Virus record (IMG/VR): IMGVR_UViG_3300034102_001739
Location: 1 to 64,000 of that record
Direction: 5' to 3' (one strand)
From: a virus
Length of the DNA stretch: 64,000 nucleotides
The notes beneath the pieces are model-generated. The model had not been told where the DNA came from. It worked only from the letters and a program-made list of their open reading frames with translations, and searched no databases. The number at the start of each line of letters is the position of its first letter. The first letter of the stretch is position 1. The position numbers were made by a program, and so were the translations under genes. This document shows positions 34,669 through 42,620 of this stretch, piece after piece.

Positions 34669-35355
34669 TTACTCTAGGTATGACTTGTCTTTAGCTCCGT
34701 AGCTATTACCTTTAGGTGCTCTCTTAATTCTTCCTCTAGTACCCGTTGGTTTTGTAGCCGTTTTGGGAGACTTCTCGAATCCGGGAACTTTTACTCCCTT
34801 TGAATGTTCCGCTGTTTTCTTTTTTGCTGATGCCTGTATAGGGTCTTCTGAAGAAGCTACCTGAGTTCTTGACTTAGTACTTGTTGGTTTTGTAGCCGTT
34901 TCTTTGGTCTTAGGAGAAGTCACTAGATCCTCACCTTTTGTGTACGGGTCTATATGAAGATGACCACTAGGGGTGCTGATATGTAGTAATCTCTTCCCCT
35001 TACCGCCTACTGTTCTCGTTGAAAAGCCTAATACCTTAGCCGACTCGACTTCCCCCTTAGAATTTTTATACCCTATATCTTGTCCTGCTTTTAACTTCCA
35101 CACACCTGAGTCCTTTTGTTGAAAGCCACCCTCATGTTCTGATGGAAGTCTATCGTCCTCTAAGTCTTGATCAGGGTGGAACTTGTTTGGATGTCTGATT
35201 GAGGACAATTCGCTTCCTGCACCTTTACGTTTCTTGATAGCCTCTTTAGCCATATCTTCTGATGAATCGTACTTAGCCGAATATCCTTTTACAGCCACAG
35301 TTTTTCCTGTTTTTGTTTTTCTCTGTGTGGCTTTTACTGTCTTAGTTTTTTGCAT
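34669..35355 (-). CDS. Basic Lys/Thr-rich protein, paralogue of the 33712 gene
   Basis: This 228-residue protein shares its first 45 residues with the protein at 33712-34455 (RKTKTGKTVAVKGYSAKY, then DMAKEAIKKRKGAG). A middle beta-type domain (residues 85-135: WKLKAGQDIGYKNSKGEV, LLHISTPSGHLHI) is followed by a Lys/Thr/Ser-rich tail. The paralogues have different middle domains, which suggests a common targeting or DNA-binding head with variable cargo. This is an inference. Confidence 0.5.
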   Translation of the reverse strand: MQKTKTVKATQRKTKTGKTVAVKGYSAKYDSSEDMAKEAIKKRKGAGSELSSIRHPNKFHPDQDLEDDRLPSEHEGGFQQKDSGVWKLKAGQDIGYKNSKGEVESAKVLGFSTRTVGGKGKRLLHISTPSGHLHIDPYTKGEDLVTSPKTKETATKPTSTKSRTQVASSEDPIQASAKKKTAEHSKGVKVPGFEKSPKTATKPTGTRGRIKRAPKGNSYGAKDKSYLE

Positions 35356-35366
35356 GATAGTATTTT

Positions 35367-35693
35367 TTAATTATTCCCCTTGTCCGACAAAGATACATCC
35401 TTATCCGTATTATTCAAAATCTTTTTCGGACTTTTTCTAACGGTTTTATCTGTTAGTGTGTAAGTTACTTCTCTTCTCACTACAACTGTCCTACCTAGAT
35501 TACCTATCCCGAAATGTTTACACAGACTTTTCAGTATGGGTAAACTGATTGCTCCACTAGGATATAGATAATGTCTAACATTACTCCCCAATGATTTTCC
35601 AAAGGGAGTATTTAAGAAGTTATCCACTGTTTCGTGTTTCTTGATAATCTCCTCGCAAATTTTCTCCTTTACTTTTATTATGGTTACTTCCAT
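35367..35693 (-). CDS. Hypothetical protein
   Basis: This 108-residue protein is not recognised. The first two thirds are helical (EKICEEIIKKHETVDNFL, then LPILKSLCKHFGI), possibly a small HTH domain. The C-terminus is a charged linker. By position just before the packaging genes it could be a small terminase or regulator, but no family signature confirms this. Confidence 0.45.
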   Translation of the reverse strand: MEVTIIKVKEKICEEIIKKHETVDNFLNTPFGKSLGSNVRHYLYPSGAISLPILKSLCKHFGIGNLGRTVVVRREVTYTLTDKTVRKSPKKILNNTDKDVSLSDKGNN

Positions 35694-35695
35694 TT

Positions 35696-36262
35696 TTATA
35701 CTTTTCTAATTATTGTTTTATCCGTTAATTTTCCGTCAAAGGTAAGAATTTTAATTTTCTCTCCCAATAGAACAAGCATTCTAACCACCTGAAGATATGG
35801 TGTCCACTGTTCACCATCTAACCTAGTGTGTAACATATTCATAGGTAAATCCGTTGGTAGTTGCCCTACCATATCCTTTATATGAGGTATCCATATCCTT
35901 AGGTAATTTTTGAACACGCCTATTTCTCCGGCTACCTCGCAAAGAACACACTCTCGGTAGGCTCTTCTAACCGTTGAACTTCTTAGCTCCGTAGTGGTTA
36001 CTTTCAGCACTTCGTCCATTCTATAGCTTTCATCTACTACCGCAAAATGCGCTAGAGTTTGCCCATAGTGTGAATTTTCCCTATTACTACAATGAGTAAC
36101 CCCTATAAACTCTACCTTACTCTCCAAATCCCTTATCACCTTGTAGTGATTTGTTTTGGAGTCTCCTATCTTGTACACTACTATGTTCTCTTTGTCCGAA
36201 TTTTGACTTACCGAGAGCTTTGTTGCCCCATTTGGGAGCCAAATTTTTATAAATTTCGTCAT
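35696..36262 (-). CDS. Hypothetical protein
   Basis: This 188-residue protein is not recognised. It is alpha-beta mixed with four cysteines not arranged as a zinc site (HCSN, RECVLCEV). The N-terminus reads KIWLPNGATKLSV and the C-terminus LLGEKIKILTFDGKLT. It lies in a run of small genes between the topoisomerase block and the packaging genes. Confidence 0.5.
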   Translation of the reverse strand: MTKFIKIWLPNGATKLSVSQNSDKENIVVYKIGDSKTNHYKVIRDLESKVEFIGVTHCSNRENSHYGQTLAHFAVVDESYRMDEVLKVTTTELRSSTVRRAYRECVLCEVAGEIGVFKNYLRIWIPHIKDMVGQLPTDLPMNMLHTRLDGEQWTPYLQVVRMLVLLGEKIKILTFDGKLTDKTIIRKV

Positions 36263-36275
36263 ACGATTTTCTGTA

Positions 36276-36662
36276 TTATTTATTACTATTTTCTACTGGG
36301 TAGTCCGGATACACGTCTAGCGAACCGTCATAAGTATCCTTAACAATAATAGTTAGATTTCCCGTACATTTTTCACCTAGATGAAAAGTACTCTTAATCC
36401 TTACGGCGCAAATAAAGCATCCGTTGGGGGTGTTATTATCCGCGAAATAGTAGTCCCAATCCCCCTCCTTTACCTTATGAATCTTAGGAAACCTTTCGTT
36501 TCTTAGAAATTTAGATAGGGGTGGGAAACCTTTCCGGACTAATCTTTTATCTACTGCCTCATCTACTGAAGCTATTACCCTCCTTATATATTCCTCCTCG
36601 ACAGTGTGGATTTCCATGCAGCTAGTTATTACTACTGGTAAGTCTGTGAATTTCTCTAACAT
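36276..36662 (-). CDS. Hypothetical protein
   Basis: This 128-residue protein is not recognised. It has a helical N-terminal half (EEEYIRRVIASVDEAVDK) and a beta-type C-terminal half with NGCFICAVRIKS. It overlaps the upstream zinc-ribbon gene by 7 nt, so the two are probably co-translated. Confidence 0.5.
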   Translation of the reverse strand: MLEKFTDLPVVITSCMEIHTVEEEYIRRVIASVDEAVDKRLVRKGFPPLSKFLRNERFPKIHKVKEGDWDYYFADNNTPNGCFICAVRIKSTFHLGEKCTGNLTIIVKDTYDGSLDVYPDYPVENSNK

Positions 36663-36889
36663 AGTTTATTTAATTTTGCGTTTAAAAATGAGATTGCCTT
36701 ATTATGGATATACGTCATGTGGAATAGTTGACCACACTCACATTTAATCCTAGCGCAACCGTTTTGATTTCTGTTACACCTATCCAGATATTTTTCATCT
36801 GTATCTGAATATGTTTTTCCGCATTTAGGACAAAGGAATACTATATTGCCCATACAAAGTATTCCTCCATTAATTTTAGTGCAAGTCAT
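36656..36889 (-). CDS. Zinc-ribbon protein
   Basis: This 77-residue protein has CPKC near residue 20, a cysteine pair in DRCNRNQNGC, and CECG near 50, which gives up to three zinc-binding corners. A second start (MGNIVFLCPKCG) lies 12 residues in. Small zinc-ribbon proteins of phages often bind nucleic acid or host RNA polymerase, but no specific role can be assigned. Confidence 0.6.
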   Translation of the reverse strand: MTCTKINGGILCMGNIVFLCPKCGKTYSDTDEKYLDRCNRNQNGCARIKCECGQLFHMTYIHNKAISFLNAKLNKLC

Positions 36890-36902
36890 ATTCCCGTTTT
36901 AT

Positions 36903-37175
36903 TTATATGTCCACTTCCCTTACAATGTTTCTTAGTACTTCCGAAATTTCGGGATACTTCTCTGCCAACCTTTCTAGCCTACTGATGTCCGATTTAGAGA
37001 GTACAAAGATTTGTAACTCCATTCTTGTAGAATGAGTATCCTCTTCTATCACTTCTGTAAATACATCGTGTTTGGCTATCTCTGCTGCCGTCGCATAAGT
37101 TAATTCCCTTTTTAATGCCTCTGGGTACTTATCGAACACCTCTCTAGCTACTCTTGCTCTTGTTATTACTTTCAT
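36903..37175 (-). CDS. Hypothetical protein
   Basis: This 90-residue protein is not recognised. It is helical throughout, with charged termini (VITRARVAREVFDKY, RLERLAEKYPEISEVL). It contains no membrane segment and no cysteine. It lies 21 nt before the next small gene in this run. Confidence 0.5.
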   Translation of the reverse strand: MKVITRARVAREVFDKYPEALKRELTYATAAEIAKHDVFTEVIEEDTHSTRMELQIFVLSKSDISRLERLAEKYPEISEVLRNIVREVDI

Positions 37176-37196
37176 TTTCGCCTATTTTTATTTGGT

Positions 37197-37361
37197 TTAT
37201 ACTATTTTCTCTACTTCTTCGGGATGCCGTTGAAAGTAACTAACGACCTCACTCCAGTGTTTTCTATCTACGATTACATGCTCATTATCTAACCCTAGAG
37301 AATACTCTGTCTTAGGGTGTCTGTGTAGGTAGTTTATTCCTACGTTCTTTGGTTTTTCCAT
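37197..37361 (-). CDS. Small hypothetical protein, 54 aa
   Basis: ATG at 37361 and TAA at 37197-37199 give 54 residues, MEKPKNVGINYLHRH onwards, with an RHPKTEY phrase early and QRHPEEV late, two similar RHP-containing segments. It fills the gap between two genes neatly, which supports it. The function is unknown. Confidence 0.5.
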   Translation of the reverse strand: MEKPKNVGINYLHRHPKTEYSLGLDNEHVIVDRKHWSEVVSYFQRHPEEVEKIV

Positions 37362-37403
37362 TATGTTTGACTCTTTAATTTTGTTAAGTTCTAATCTCCA
37401 TCG

Positions 37404-37634
37404 TTAGGCACAATTATAAGTGCGTAACTCGTCAATTAAACCTTTTTTATTAATATTGTCTTCGATATAGTGTAAATTTACACGATAACCTATATTTGAA
37501 TAAGACATTGCTTTTCCCGTACACTTATCACTGTTCTTTTCGATAAATGTTAAAATCTCTGCTTTCAAATCCTCAGAGCAAACAATGTCTTTTAATCGTT
37601 GTTCTAAATTCCAAGATGAGTCTAATTGTGTCAT
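37404..37634 (-). CDS. Hypothetical protein
   Basis: The start at 37634 (MTQLDSSWNLEQRL) is chosen because upstream codons encode an AT-driven hydrophobic run unlike the rest. The 76-residue product is helical with a few cysteines (IVCSEDL, KCTGK). The function is unknown. Confidence 0.45.
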   Translation of the reverse strand: MTQLDSSWNLEQRLKDIVCSEDLKAEILTFIEKNSDKCTGKAMSYSNIGYRVNLHYIEDNINKKGLIDELRTYNCA

Positions 37635-37693
37635 AAATATAAGTATTAAAGAATTAAAAATCCTTCCAAAAAAAATCATTGATTGATGTTTTA

Positions 37694-37894
37694 TTAGTGA
37701 ATTACTGGTTCATATAGCCAACTGCTCATATTTTCTCCTTTGGCTCTCCCTGTCCAGCTTCCACGTTCAAAATTTTTAGTTTTAGCGTCGTACCATTTAT
37801 GTGACCAACATCCATTATCTCTCTGATAATCCTGTCCAATCAATTTGCCGTTGTTATAGATATTTAATCTTTCAAGTTTTTGTTCTGTTGCCAT
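37694..37894 (-). CDS. Hypothetical protein
   Basis: This 66-residue protein is rich in Trp and Gly (NGCWSHKWYDAKTK, GSWTGRAKG), which suggests a small beta-sheet fold. It has no recognised family. It is one of a run of short leftward genes with short A-rich gaps. Confidence 0.5.
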   Translation of the reverse strand: MATEQKLERLNIYNNGKLIGQDYQRDNGCWSHKWYDAKTKNFERGSWTGRAKGENMSSWLYEPVIH

Positions 37895-37920
37895 ATCAAA
37901 TATTATTTTTGGTTGTTGGT

Positions 37921-38190
37921 TTATTGGTTGTTTTCTTCAAGAGCAATTAAAATAGCATCTGCCATGTCAACCGACCATTTTGCTATCATTTCGTATGGCA
38001 TTTGATTTGTATATTCTCCTCCGCAAAACCCCTGCATAGCTTTTGCGACGAAATATTCTCGTTTTGTCAATCCGCCAAATTTTACCTCGTAGCCTGTTTT
38101 TTGACCATCATTTAGAGGTTTGAAATCGTCTTCACCATCTCCACATCTAGTGTACATTGTTGGTGTAATAGGTTGTTTCCCGTTATTCAT
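37921..38190 (-). CDS. Hypothetical protein
   Basis: This 89-residue protein has a central phrase GLTKREYFVAKAMQGFCGG and an acidic C-terminal helix (DMADAILIALEENNQ). I recall similar phage proteins that begin with LTKREYFA and end in ADALI, commonly called hypothetical. Its function is unknown. Confidence 0.55.
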   Translation of the reverse strand: MNNGKQPITPTMYTRCGDGEDDFKPLNDGQKTGYEVKFGGLTKREYFVAKAMQGFCGGEYTNQMPYEMIAKWSVDMADAILIALEENNQ

Positions 38191-38200
38191 ATTTCTGTTT

Positions 38201-38536
38201 TTACTGTTTACTTAACTTATCTTTCTTTTGAGAATCCTGTAGCATCATTTGGTGTTCTATTGCCTTTGGTATTTCTTTCATCGGGATTTCGTACAATGCC
38301 AATTTTAGCATCAATATGTTTAACTGTGGATCATTTAATTCCGTGGCTCTTTGTGCCACCTCCGCTAAAATATTCTTAAATACGTTTAGGGGTATTTTTA
38401 ATACTCCCATACTTCTTGGTAATCCACAATCCGCAATTTCCGTCAGTAACTCCATAGTATGTACCCTAAATCCTACGTTCAAAGAAGAGTATATCTTATC
38501 TCCTGTTTGTTCTGTGTTTGACTGTTTCTTTTTCAT
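38201..38536 (-). CDS. Hypothetical protein
   Basis: This 111-residue protein is helical (FKNILAEVAQRATELND, LNILMLKLALYEIPM) with polar ends. No motif is recognised. It is followed by a short membrane-protein gene. Confidence 0.5.
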   Translation of the reverse strand: MKKKQSNTEQTGDKIYSSLNVGFRVHTMELLTEIADCGLPRSMGVLKIPLNVFKNILAEVAQRATELNDPQLNILMLKLALYEIPMKEIPKAIEHQMMLQDSQKKDKLSKQ

Positions 38537-38551
38537 ATTGTCAATTTTTAA

Positions 38552-38710
38552 TTACTTAACTAATTCCATTAAGCCACCAACAATGAGTAGCCCTATGACC
38601 ATTATTATAAATGTAATCTTGATGTGTGCTACCTGCATAGGTTCGTCTGCGAACCATGTCCAAATTGTTTCTTTTACTAGCTGTTTAGCTTCTTTGAGTA
38701 GTCTTTTCAT
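38552..38710 (-). CDS. Small single-span membrane protein, 52 aa
   Basis: ATG at 38710 is followed by a basic amphipathic helix (MKRLLKEAKQLVKE) and a hydrophobic span at about residues 32-48. The upstream gene stop is at 38712, directly before it. It could be a small membrane effector or moron. The function is unknown. Confidence 0.55.
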   Translation of the reverse strand: MKRLLKEAKQLVKETIWTWFADEPMQVAHIKITFIIMVIGLLIVGGLMELVK

Positions 38711-38711
38711 A

Positions 38712-39038
38712 TTATTTTTGTATTAATGATAAATCTAAAGATATTGTTTGCATTGCTTTCCCACTTCTATTCATTGAATAAGGATATTTCTTATCCTCTG
38801 GTAGTGATAATGGCATATTTTCATTTATGTGCTGACTCAGTGTTTGTATTGTTATTAGCATTATTGTTACACATAAATCATACTGAGATTTTGCGCTCAT
38901 ATTTATAAAAAATATGTGGGTATTGTTCAGATTTTCCCTTATGTTTGTCATATTCAATATAATATCGTCGTAAGATTTATGTTGCCCATATTTTGAGAAT
39001 ATTAGGGCTTTAAACTTTTTAGTTTTTCTGTTTTCCAT
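38712..39038 (-). CDS. Hypothetical protein
   Basis: This 108-residue protein is not recognised. It begins with a basic segment (KTKKFKALIFSKYG). The middle (VTIMLITIQTLSQH) could be a buried helix. It overlaps the upstream small gene by 37 nt. Confidence 0.45.
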   Translation of the reverse strand: MENRKTKKFKALIFSKYGQHKSYDDIILNMTNIRENLNNTHIFFINMSAKSQYDLCVTIMLITIQTLSQHINENMPLSLPEDKKYPYSMNRSGKAMQTISLDLSLIQK

Positions 39039-39184
39039 GCCTTTAGTCTTGAAATTAAATTGCGCTTGTTTTGACTGTGTTTTATTAATAACTTATTTCC
39101 GAACTCGTCTTTAGCCTCTAAATATCTAAAGTGCCAGTGGACTAGCTCGTAGTGCTTGCCGTTGTGTAGGATAGTTCGTTTCAT
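39002..39184 (-). CDS. Small basic hypothetical protein
   Basis: This 60-residue protein is strongly basic (LKAWKTEKLKSLKP). The N-terminus (TILHNGKHYELVHWHF) looks like two short strands. It is packed directly between its neighbours, one base from the gene at 39185. Confidence 0.45.
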   Translation of the reverse strand: MKRTILHNGKHYELVHWHFRYLEAKDEFGNKLLIKHSQNKRNLISRLKAWKTEKLKSLKP

Positions 39185-39469
39185 TTATTCGGTTGCTTTT
39201 TTGATTGCTTTATGTATAATTGATAAAATACCATTTCCGATTACTGGACATCCTTTATCCGCACATCTTTTTTCAAAAGCTAAAACCTCGTTAAGTGCTT
39301 CCAATAGTTCAGGTGCTGCAGCTATAAGTTTGGCGTTAGCCAACCCATCATGTCCTCCGTATACAGTTGCAATACCTAGTGGAAACTTGGGTGTAGATAT
39401 CACTATACTATGGGCGGGATTCTCTTTATTTTCAAACGTCCATTCTCCTTTAGTGTGTTTTGTTTTCAT
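39185..39469 (-). CDS. Conserved phage protein, AAPELLEAL type
   Basis: This 94-residue protein has the well-known small-phage-protein phrase NAKLIAAAPELLEALN in the middle and ends in a helix (ILSIIHKAIKKATE). The N-terminal GEWTFENKE precedes it in the same way as in many phage and prophage proteins. The family is common in tailed phages but its function is not known. Confidence 0.7.
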   Translation of the reverse strand: MKTKHTKGEWTFENKENPAHSIVISTPKFPLGIATVYGGHDGLANAKLIAAAPELLEALNEVLAFEKRCADKGCPVIGNGILSIIHKAIKKATE

Positions 39470-39500
39470 AATTCAATCGGTTAACCACCACCGAAAGTTT

Positions 39501-39968
39501 CTAGTCTATATACTTTGTAAGCATTCCATGTTCCTCGAAAGAAAAATAACTGTAGTCTGGACCTATGATAATATGGTCTACTACTTTTATACCGAACAAC
39601 TCTAACGCCTTTGTAATTCTGTGGGTGATGTTCTCGTCTTCCTTACTTGGTCTAGTCTCTCCACTTGGGTGGTTATGTGCCAATATGACCCCTGCCGATA
39701 AACTTTCTACCGCATATTTTGCTACGATTTTTACGTCCACTACTGTTCCAGCCGTTCCACCTTGTGAAATTTTTACGTAACCCGTAGTGATGTTTGCTCT
39801 GTTCAATAGGACTAAGAAAAAGCTCTCGTATATCTCCAAATCGTCTCCGTAGAACTTTCTAACGAACTCTACTGCGTCAATGCTTTTAGTTATCTTGACT
39901 TTTGGAAAATCGCTTTTCTCTGCTTTCAGTGATAGGTTACTGACTGTACTCTTATACTTTTTGACCAT
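39501..39968 (-). CDS. RadC-like JAB/MPN-domain protein
   Basis: This 155-residue protein matches the RadC C-terminal domain. AGVILAHNHPSGETRPSKED supplies the H-x-H-P-S-G and Asp metal-binding (JAMM) signature, and HIIIGPDYSYFSFEEHGML is the usual C-terminal phrase. The N-terminal HhH region of full RadC is missing, as is usual for phage and plasmid forms. Its role is uncertain; RadC is not proven to repair DNA. Confidence 0.88.
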   Translation of the reverse strand: MVKKYKSTVSNLSLKAEKSDFPKVKITKSIDAVEFVRKFYGDDLEIYESFFLVLLNRANITTGYVKISQGGTAGTVVDVKIVAKYAVESLSAGVILAHNHPSGETRPSKEDENITHRITKALELFGIKVVDHIIIGPDYSYFSFEEHGMLTKYID

Positions 39969-39969
39969 A

Positions 39970-40164
39970 CTATTCCGTTTTTTCTTTGTTGATAAAATGT
40001 TTACATAAGGTTCTACAACTAGTACCTAGATAGTTTTCTACCTTAGTAGATTTTACACCGTTTCTTACATCTTCGTACCATTGTTGAAGTCTTGCGCAAT
40101 AACATCCGGTAGGACAGTCTGTACATTCGCATCTTGTTTCCTCGGCTGATAGATACTTACTCAT
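39970..40164 (-). CDS. Small Cys-rich protein
   Basis: ATG at 40164 overlaps the upstream stop as ATGAGTAA and is preferred to one at 40188. The 64-residue protein has eight cysteines, six in CECTDCPTGCYC and pairs further on (SCRTLCKH), consistent with a zinc or iron-sulfur site. No family is recognised. Confidence 0.55.
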   Translation of the reverse strand: MSKYLSAEETRCECTDCPTGCYCARLQQWYEDVRNGVKSTKVENYLGTSCRTLCKHFINKEKTE

Positions 40165-40372
40165 GCTCTTCCTCCTTAACTTCTCCATCGATAATTTCTA
40201 TTTCCTCCATAGAGGACATCCAACAGATATTACTCAATAGGTGATCCGTATTATTTACAATCCAGCTTTCTGCATCAAAGGATTCTTTTACTTTCTGAAA
40301 CTTTATCTCCTTGTACATTGTAACAGTATTACAACTGTAATCCATTACCACGATATTCCATATCTCTTCCAT
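40157..40372 (-). CDS. Hypothetical protein
   Basis: This 71-residue acidic protein begins with a beta-type N-terminus (WNIVVMDYSCNTVTMYKE). The C-terminal half is acidic (EEIEIIDGEVKEEEHE). It overlaps the Cys-rich gene by 8 nt. The function is unknown. Confidence 0.5.
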   Translation of the reverse strand: MEEIWNIVVMDYSCNTVTMYKEIKFQKVKESFDAESWIVNNTDHLLSNICWMSSMEEIEIIDGEVKEEEHE

Positions 40373-40384
40373 GGCTTTTTACTT

Positions 40385-40705
40385 TTAAGGTTTAGTTATC
40401 TTGAACTGTGTCTCTGGTTTCCCCAAAGCCTCTACTAACTTTGAGAATCGAGATATGCTTCTGAGTTCCGTGGTAAAAGGAATTGTCGGCTTATAAGGGT
40501 TGACATCCTTTTCATATCTTGTTATGATATCCACCACACTTTCCTCTGAGGGAATTTCCGACTGAATAAAAGATATGTAATCTGTACTAGTTGTCCCACC
40601 CTTAACTCTTTTTCTTTGTACTCTGACAACATGAATATTCCCTACCGTTGCCTTATCTTTTAACGCATAAGTTACTTTTGCGCCTAACCATTTGTCTCTA
40701 GCCAT
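40385..40705 (-). CDS. Hypothetical protein
   Basis: This 106-residue protein is beta-rich and basic (KVTYALKDKATVGNIHVVRV). It overlaps the upstream gene by 8 nt. No motif is recognised. Confidence 0.5.
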   Translation of the reverse strand: MARDKWLGAKVTYALKDKATVGNIHVVRVQRKRVKGGTTSTDYISFIQSEIPSEESVVDIITRYEKDVNPYKPTIPFTTELRSISRFSKLVEALGKPETQFKITKP

Positions 40706-40964
40706 AGATTAAATCGTTTAAAAAGTTTGATTCCTCTTCTGTTATCTCTTTCCACTTTGCTATTTCGCAGGTTAACTCCCCATCGAACCAACAATGTTTA
40801 TCTTTTCTGCTTTCTCTGTACCCATATCCCCAATAACTAAATTGGTAGTACAATACTGCAAATTCTAAACTCTCGCAATTGGTAGAAAATACAGTTCTGT
40901 GATTGTGTTCTCTCTCCCCATCATGTATGAGTAGGTCGATGTAAATGTGTCTTGTTCTTGCCAT
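40698..40964 (-). CDS. Hypothetical protein
   Basis: This 88-residue protein is rich in His, Tyr and Trp (HNHRTVFSTNCESLEFAV, YQFSYWGYGYRES). It overlaps the gene at 40385 by 8 nt. It is not recognised. Confidence 0.5.
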   Translation of the reverse strand: MARTRHIYIDLLIHDGEREHNHRTVFSTNCESLEFAVLYYQFSYWGYGYRESRKDKHCWFDGELTCEIAKWKEITEEESNFLNDLIYG

Positions 40965-40969
40965 GATTT

Positions 40970-41197
40970 CTAATTTTCTTTATGACTGGTTATTCTAAAT
41001 TTTCCGTTATCTATTACAATGTTTTTTACTTCTGAATCCTTCCATTCTGCCATTTCTTTGATTTTAGTAAGGAGTTTGACCTCTCCAATATCCTTATGGA
41101 TTTTGAACACTACTGTATTCTCGTAGTAGCCTACTAGGGACAATTCCTTATCCCTTAGTAGTGCCACTTCTATTTCTGCTCTTACGCTCTTACCCAT
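40970..41197 (-). CDS. Hypothetical protein
   Basis: This 75-residue protein is not recognised. It alternates short strands (VALLRDKELSLVGYYENTVVFKI) and a helix. It overlaps the large gene upstream by 16 nt and is probably coupled to it. Confidence 0.5.
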   Translation of the reverse strand: MGKSVRAEIEVALLRDKELSLVGYYENTVVFKIHKDIGEVKLLTKIKEMAEWKDSEVKNIVIDNGKFRITSHKEN

Positions 41198-42351
41198 TTG
41201 TCTGTTTTTAAAAGTCCTATTCCACCTCTAACTGTTACACCTCCCTCTACCTCAGTGATTTTTGTGTACTTCCATTCCACACCGTTAAACAGTAGTATTC
41301 TTTCTCCTACCTCAAATCCTCCGTAGATTAAATCCTGTGGCGCATTATAGTTTACACTGCCAAACAGTGCTGTTAATAATTCCGCATTCTCGATGTTGTT
41401 CTCCAACACTCTTTCCTCATACACTACTGACAAGTCCGATACAATTGGATTCCGTAATAGACTAACTTTGTCAATCTCCCCCTTAGCGAATTTCATTAAC
41501 TGTGGCATCGCTTTTGGTACTAATGCTAACAGATAGTTAGTCAAAAATGGTACCGCTGGGGTAAGTTCTCCATCCACTTGAATTTTATCGCCCACTAGGT
41601 CTCCCACATACTCGAACTCTGGCATCTGTGTTCCAACAAACTTGTAAGGGGCTTTCTTTACTGTTTCCTCGAATGTTTCCGTAACGGTAATCTCCTCTAT
41701 CAAGTTTAGTAATTTGTTGTAACGGATTCTCTTTTCTTTCCAATCTTTTACTACCGCATTTACTTTGCGTTTCCATTTTTTGAACGGTATCATATCCGGA
41801 AAAGTAGTTGGGTCAAACTTACTATCAACCCCCTCCTTGACTTGGCTAATCTTGTGGAGTACTTTCTTTTGAAGTTTTTTGTAGTCCACTTCCACTGTCT
41901 CCACCTCTTCAGCTTTTACTTTTTCGATAAACTTTGACGACCTAGCTTCTGCTAATGCCTTGCCCAACTCTGTTGCTGCCACAAGCTCCTCACTAGTGTG
42001 TTGTTTGATAGGTTTCTTGAAAAACTCGACCAACTCCTTTGGTGTAGGAACACAATCAAACTCTGTTTCCACTACTTTGTATTTGTTGTTGGTATCCTCA
42101 ATCATAAAACCTCCCTCGTGTGTGAATGAGATTCTGTAACCTCTGAACATTAGCTTTCCCTTTTTAATTGGAGCATCTTCCTCGAACTTATCCTTTAAAT
42201 GTCTTTGGTAGGTAGTTAGTGGAATACTCAAATCTCCTAGGTCGATATTAATATCTGAGAAGTCTCTCATAACCTTTTTGCACTTGTTTGTTTTTACGTC
42301 GATAGTGTAAAGGTCTCCGTTAGCTGATGTTTGTACGTTTAAAGTTTCCAT
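41182..42351 (-). CDS. Hypothetical protein, 389 aa
   Basis: This is the largest unassigned protein of the 36-44 kb run. It appears to have a beta-type N-terminal domain (residues 1-110), a long charged helical middle (about 120-235, Lys- and Glu-rich), and a C-terminal beta part with GGFEVGERILLFNGVEWKYT that resembles an SH3-like end. No catalytic motif is seen. The gene lies downstream of topoisomerase IB and KTSC. Confidence 0.55.
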   Translation of the reverse strand: METLNVQTSANGDLYTIDVKTNKCKKVMRDFSDINIDLGDLSIPLTTYQRHLKDKFEEDAPIKKGKLMFRGYRISFTHEGGFMIEDTNNKYKVVETEFDCVPTPKELVEFFKKPIKQHTSEELVAATELGKALAEARSSKFIEKVKAEEVETVEVDYKKLQKKVLHKISQVKEGVDSKFDPTTFPDMIPFKKWKRKVNAVVKDWKEKRIRYNKLLNLIEEITVTETFEETVKKAPYKFVGTQMPEFEYVGDLVGDKIQVDGELTPAVPFLTNYLLALVPKAMPQLMKFAKGEIDKVSLLRNPIVSDLSVVYEERVLENNIENAELLTALFGSVNYNAPQDLIYGGFEVGERILLFNGVEWKYTKITEVEGGVTVRGGIGLLKTDKWVRA

Positions 42352-42391
42352 GGTGTTTACGGTTTTAATGTGGTTTATTGTTGTTTTTGTA

Positions 42392-42616
42392 TTACTTTCT
42401 GATTGGTTGTTTACGTTTAGTCACTGGGTACTTTCCTTTGATATATTTACTGAAATATCTACCCATACTTACTGCTTTTTTCAATCTACTAACTTTCTGT
42501 CTGGTTATTCCCTCATAGTAGTAGAACATTCCGTTAATTGTGATCCGTAGTTTATTAGTTTCTGCCTCGAATTTTATATCAGTTATGAAACTGCTGTTTG
42601 TTGTTATTGTTTCCAT
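42392..42616 (-). CDS. KTSC-domain protein (second copy in the window)
   Basis: This 74-residue protein has TNSSFITDIKFEAETNKLRI, then MFYYYEGITRQKVSRLKKA and SMGRYFSKYIKGKY, which is the KTSC plan with a helix and a GRYF ending. It differs strongly from the KTSC protein at 33397-33621, so they are not a recent duplication. It lies four bases downstream of topoisomerase IB. The function is unknown. Confidence 0.7.
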   Translation of the reverse strand: METITTNSSFITDIKFEAETNKLRITINGMFYYYEGITRQKVSRLKKAVSMGRYFSKYIKGKYPVTKRKQPIRK

Positions 42617-42620
42617 ATTC

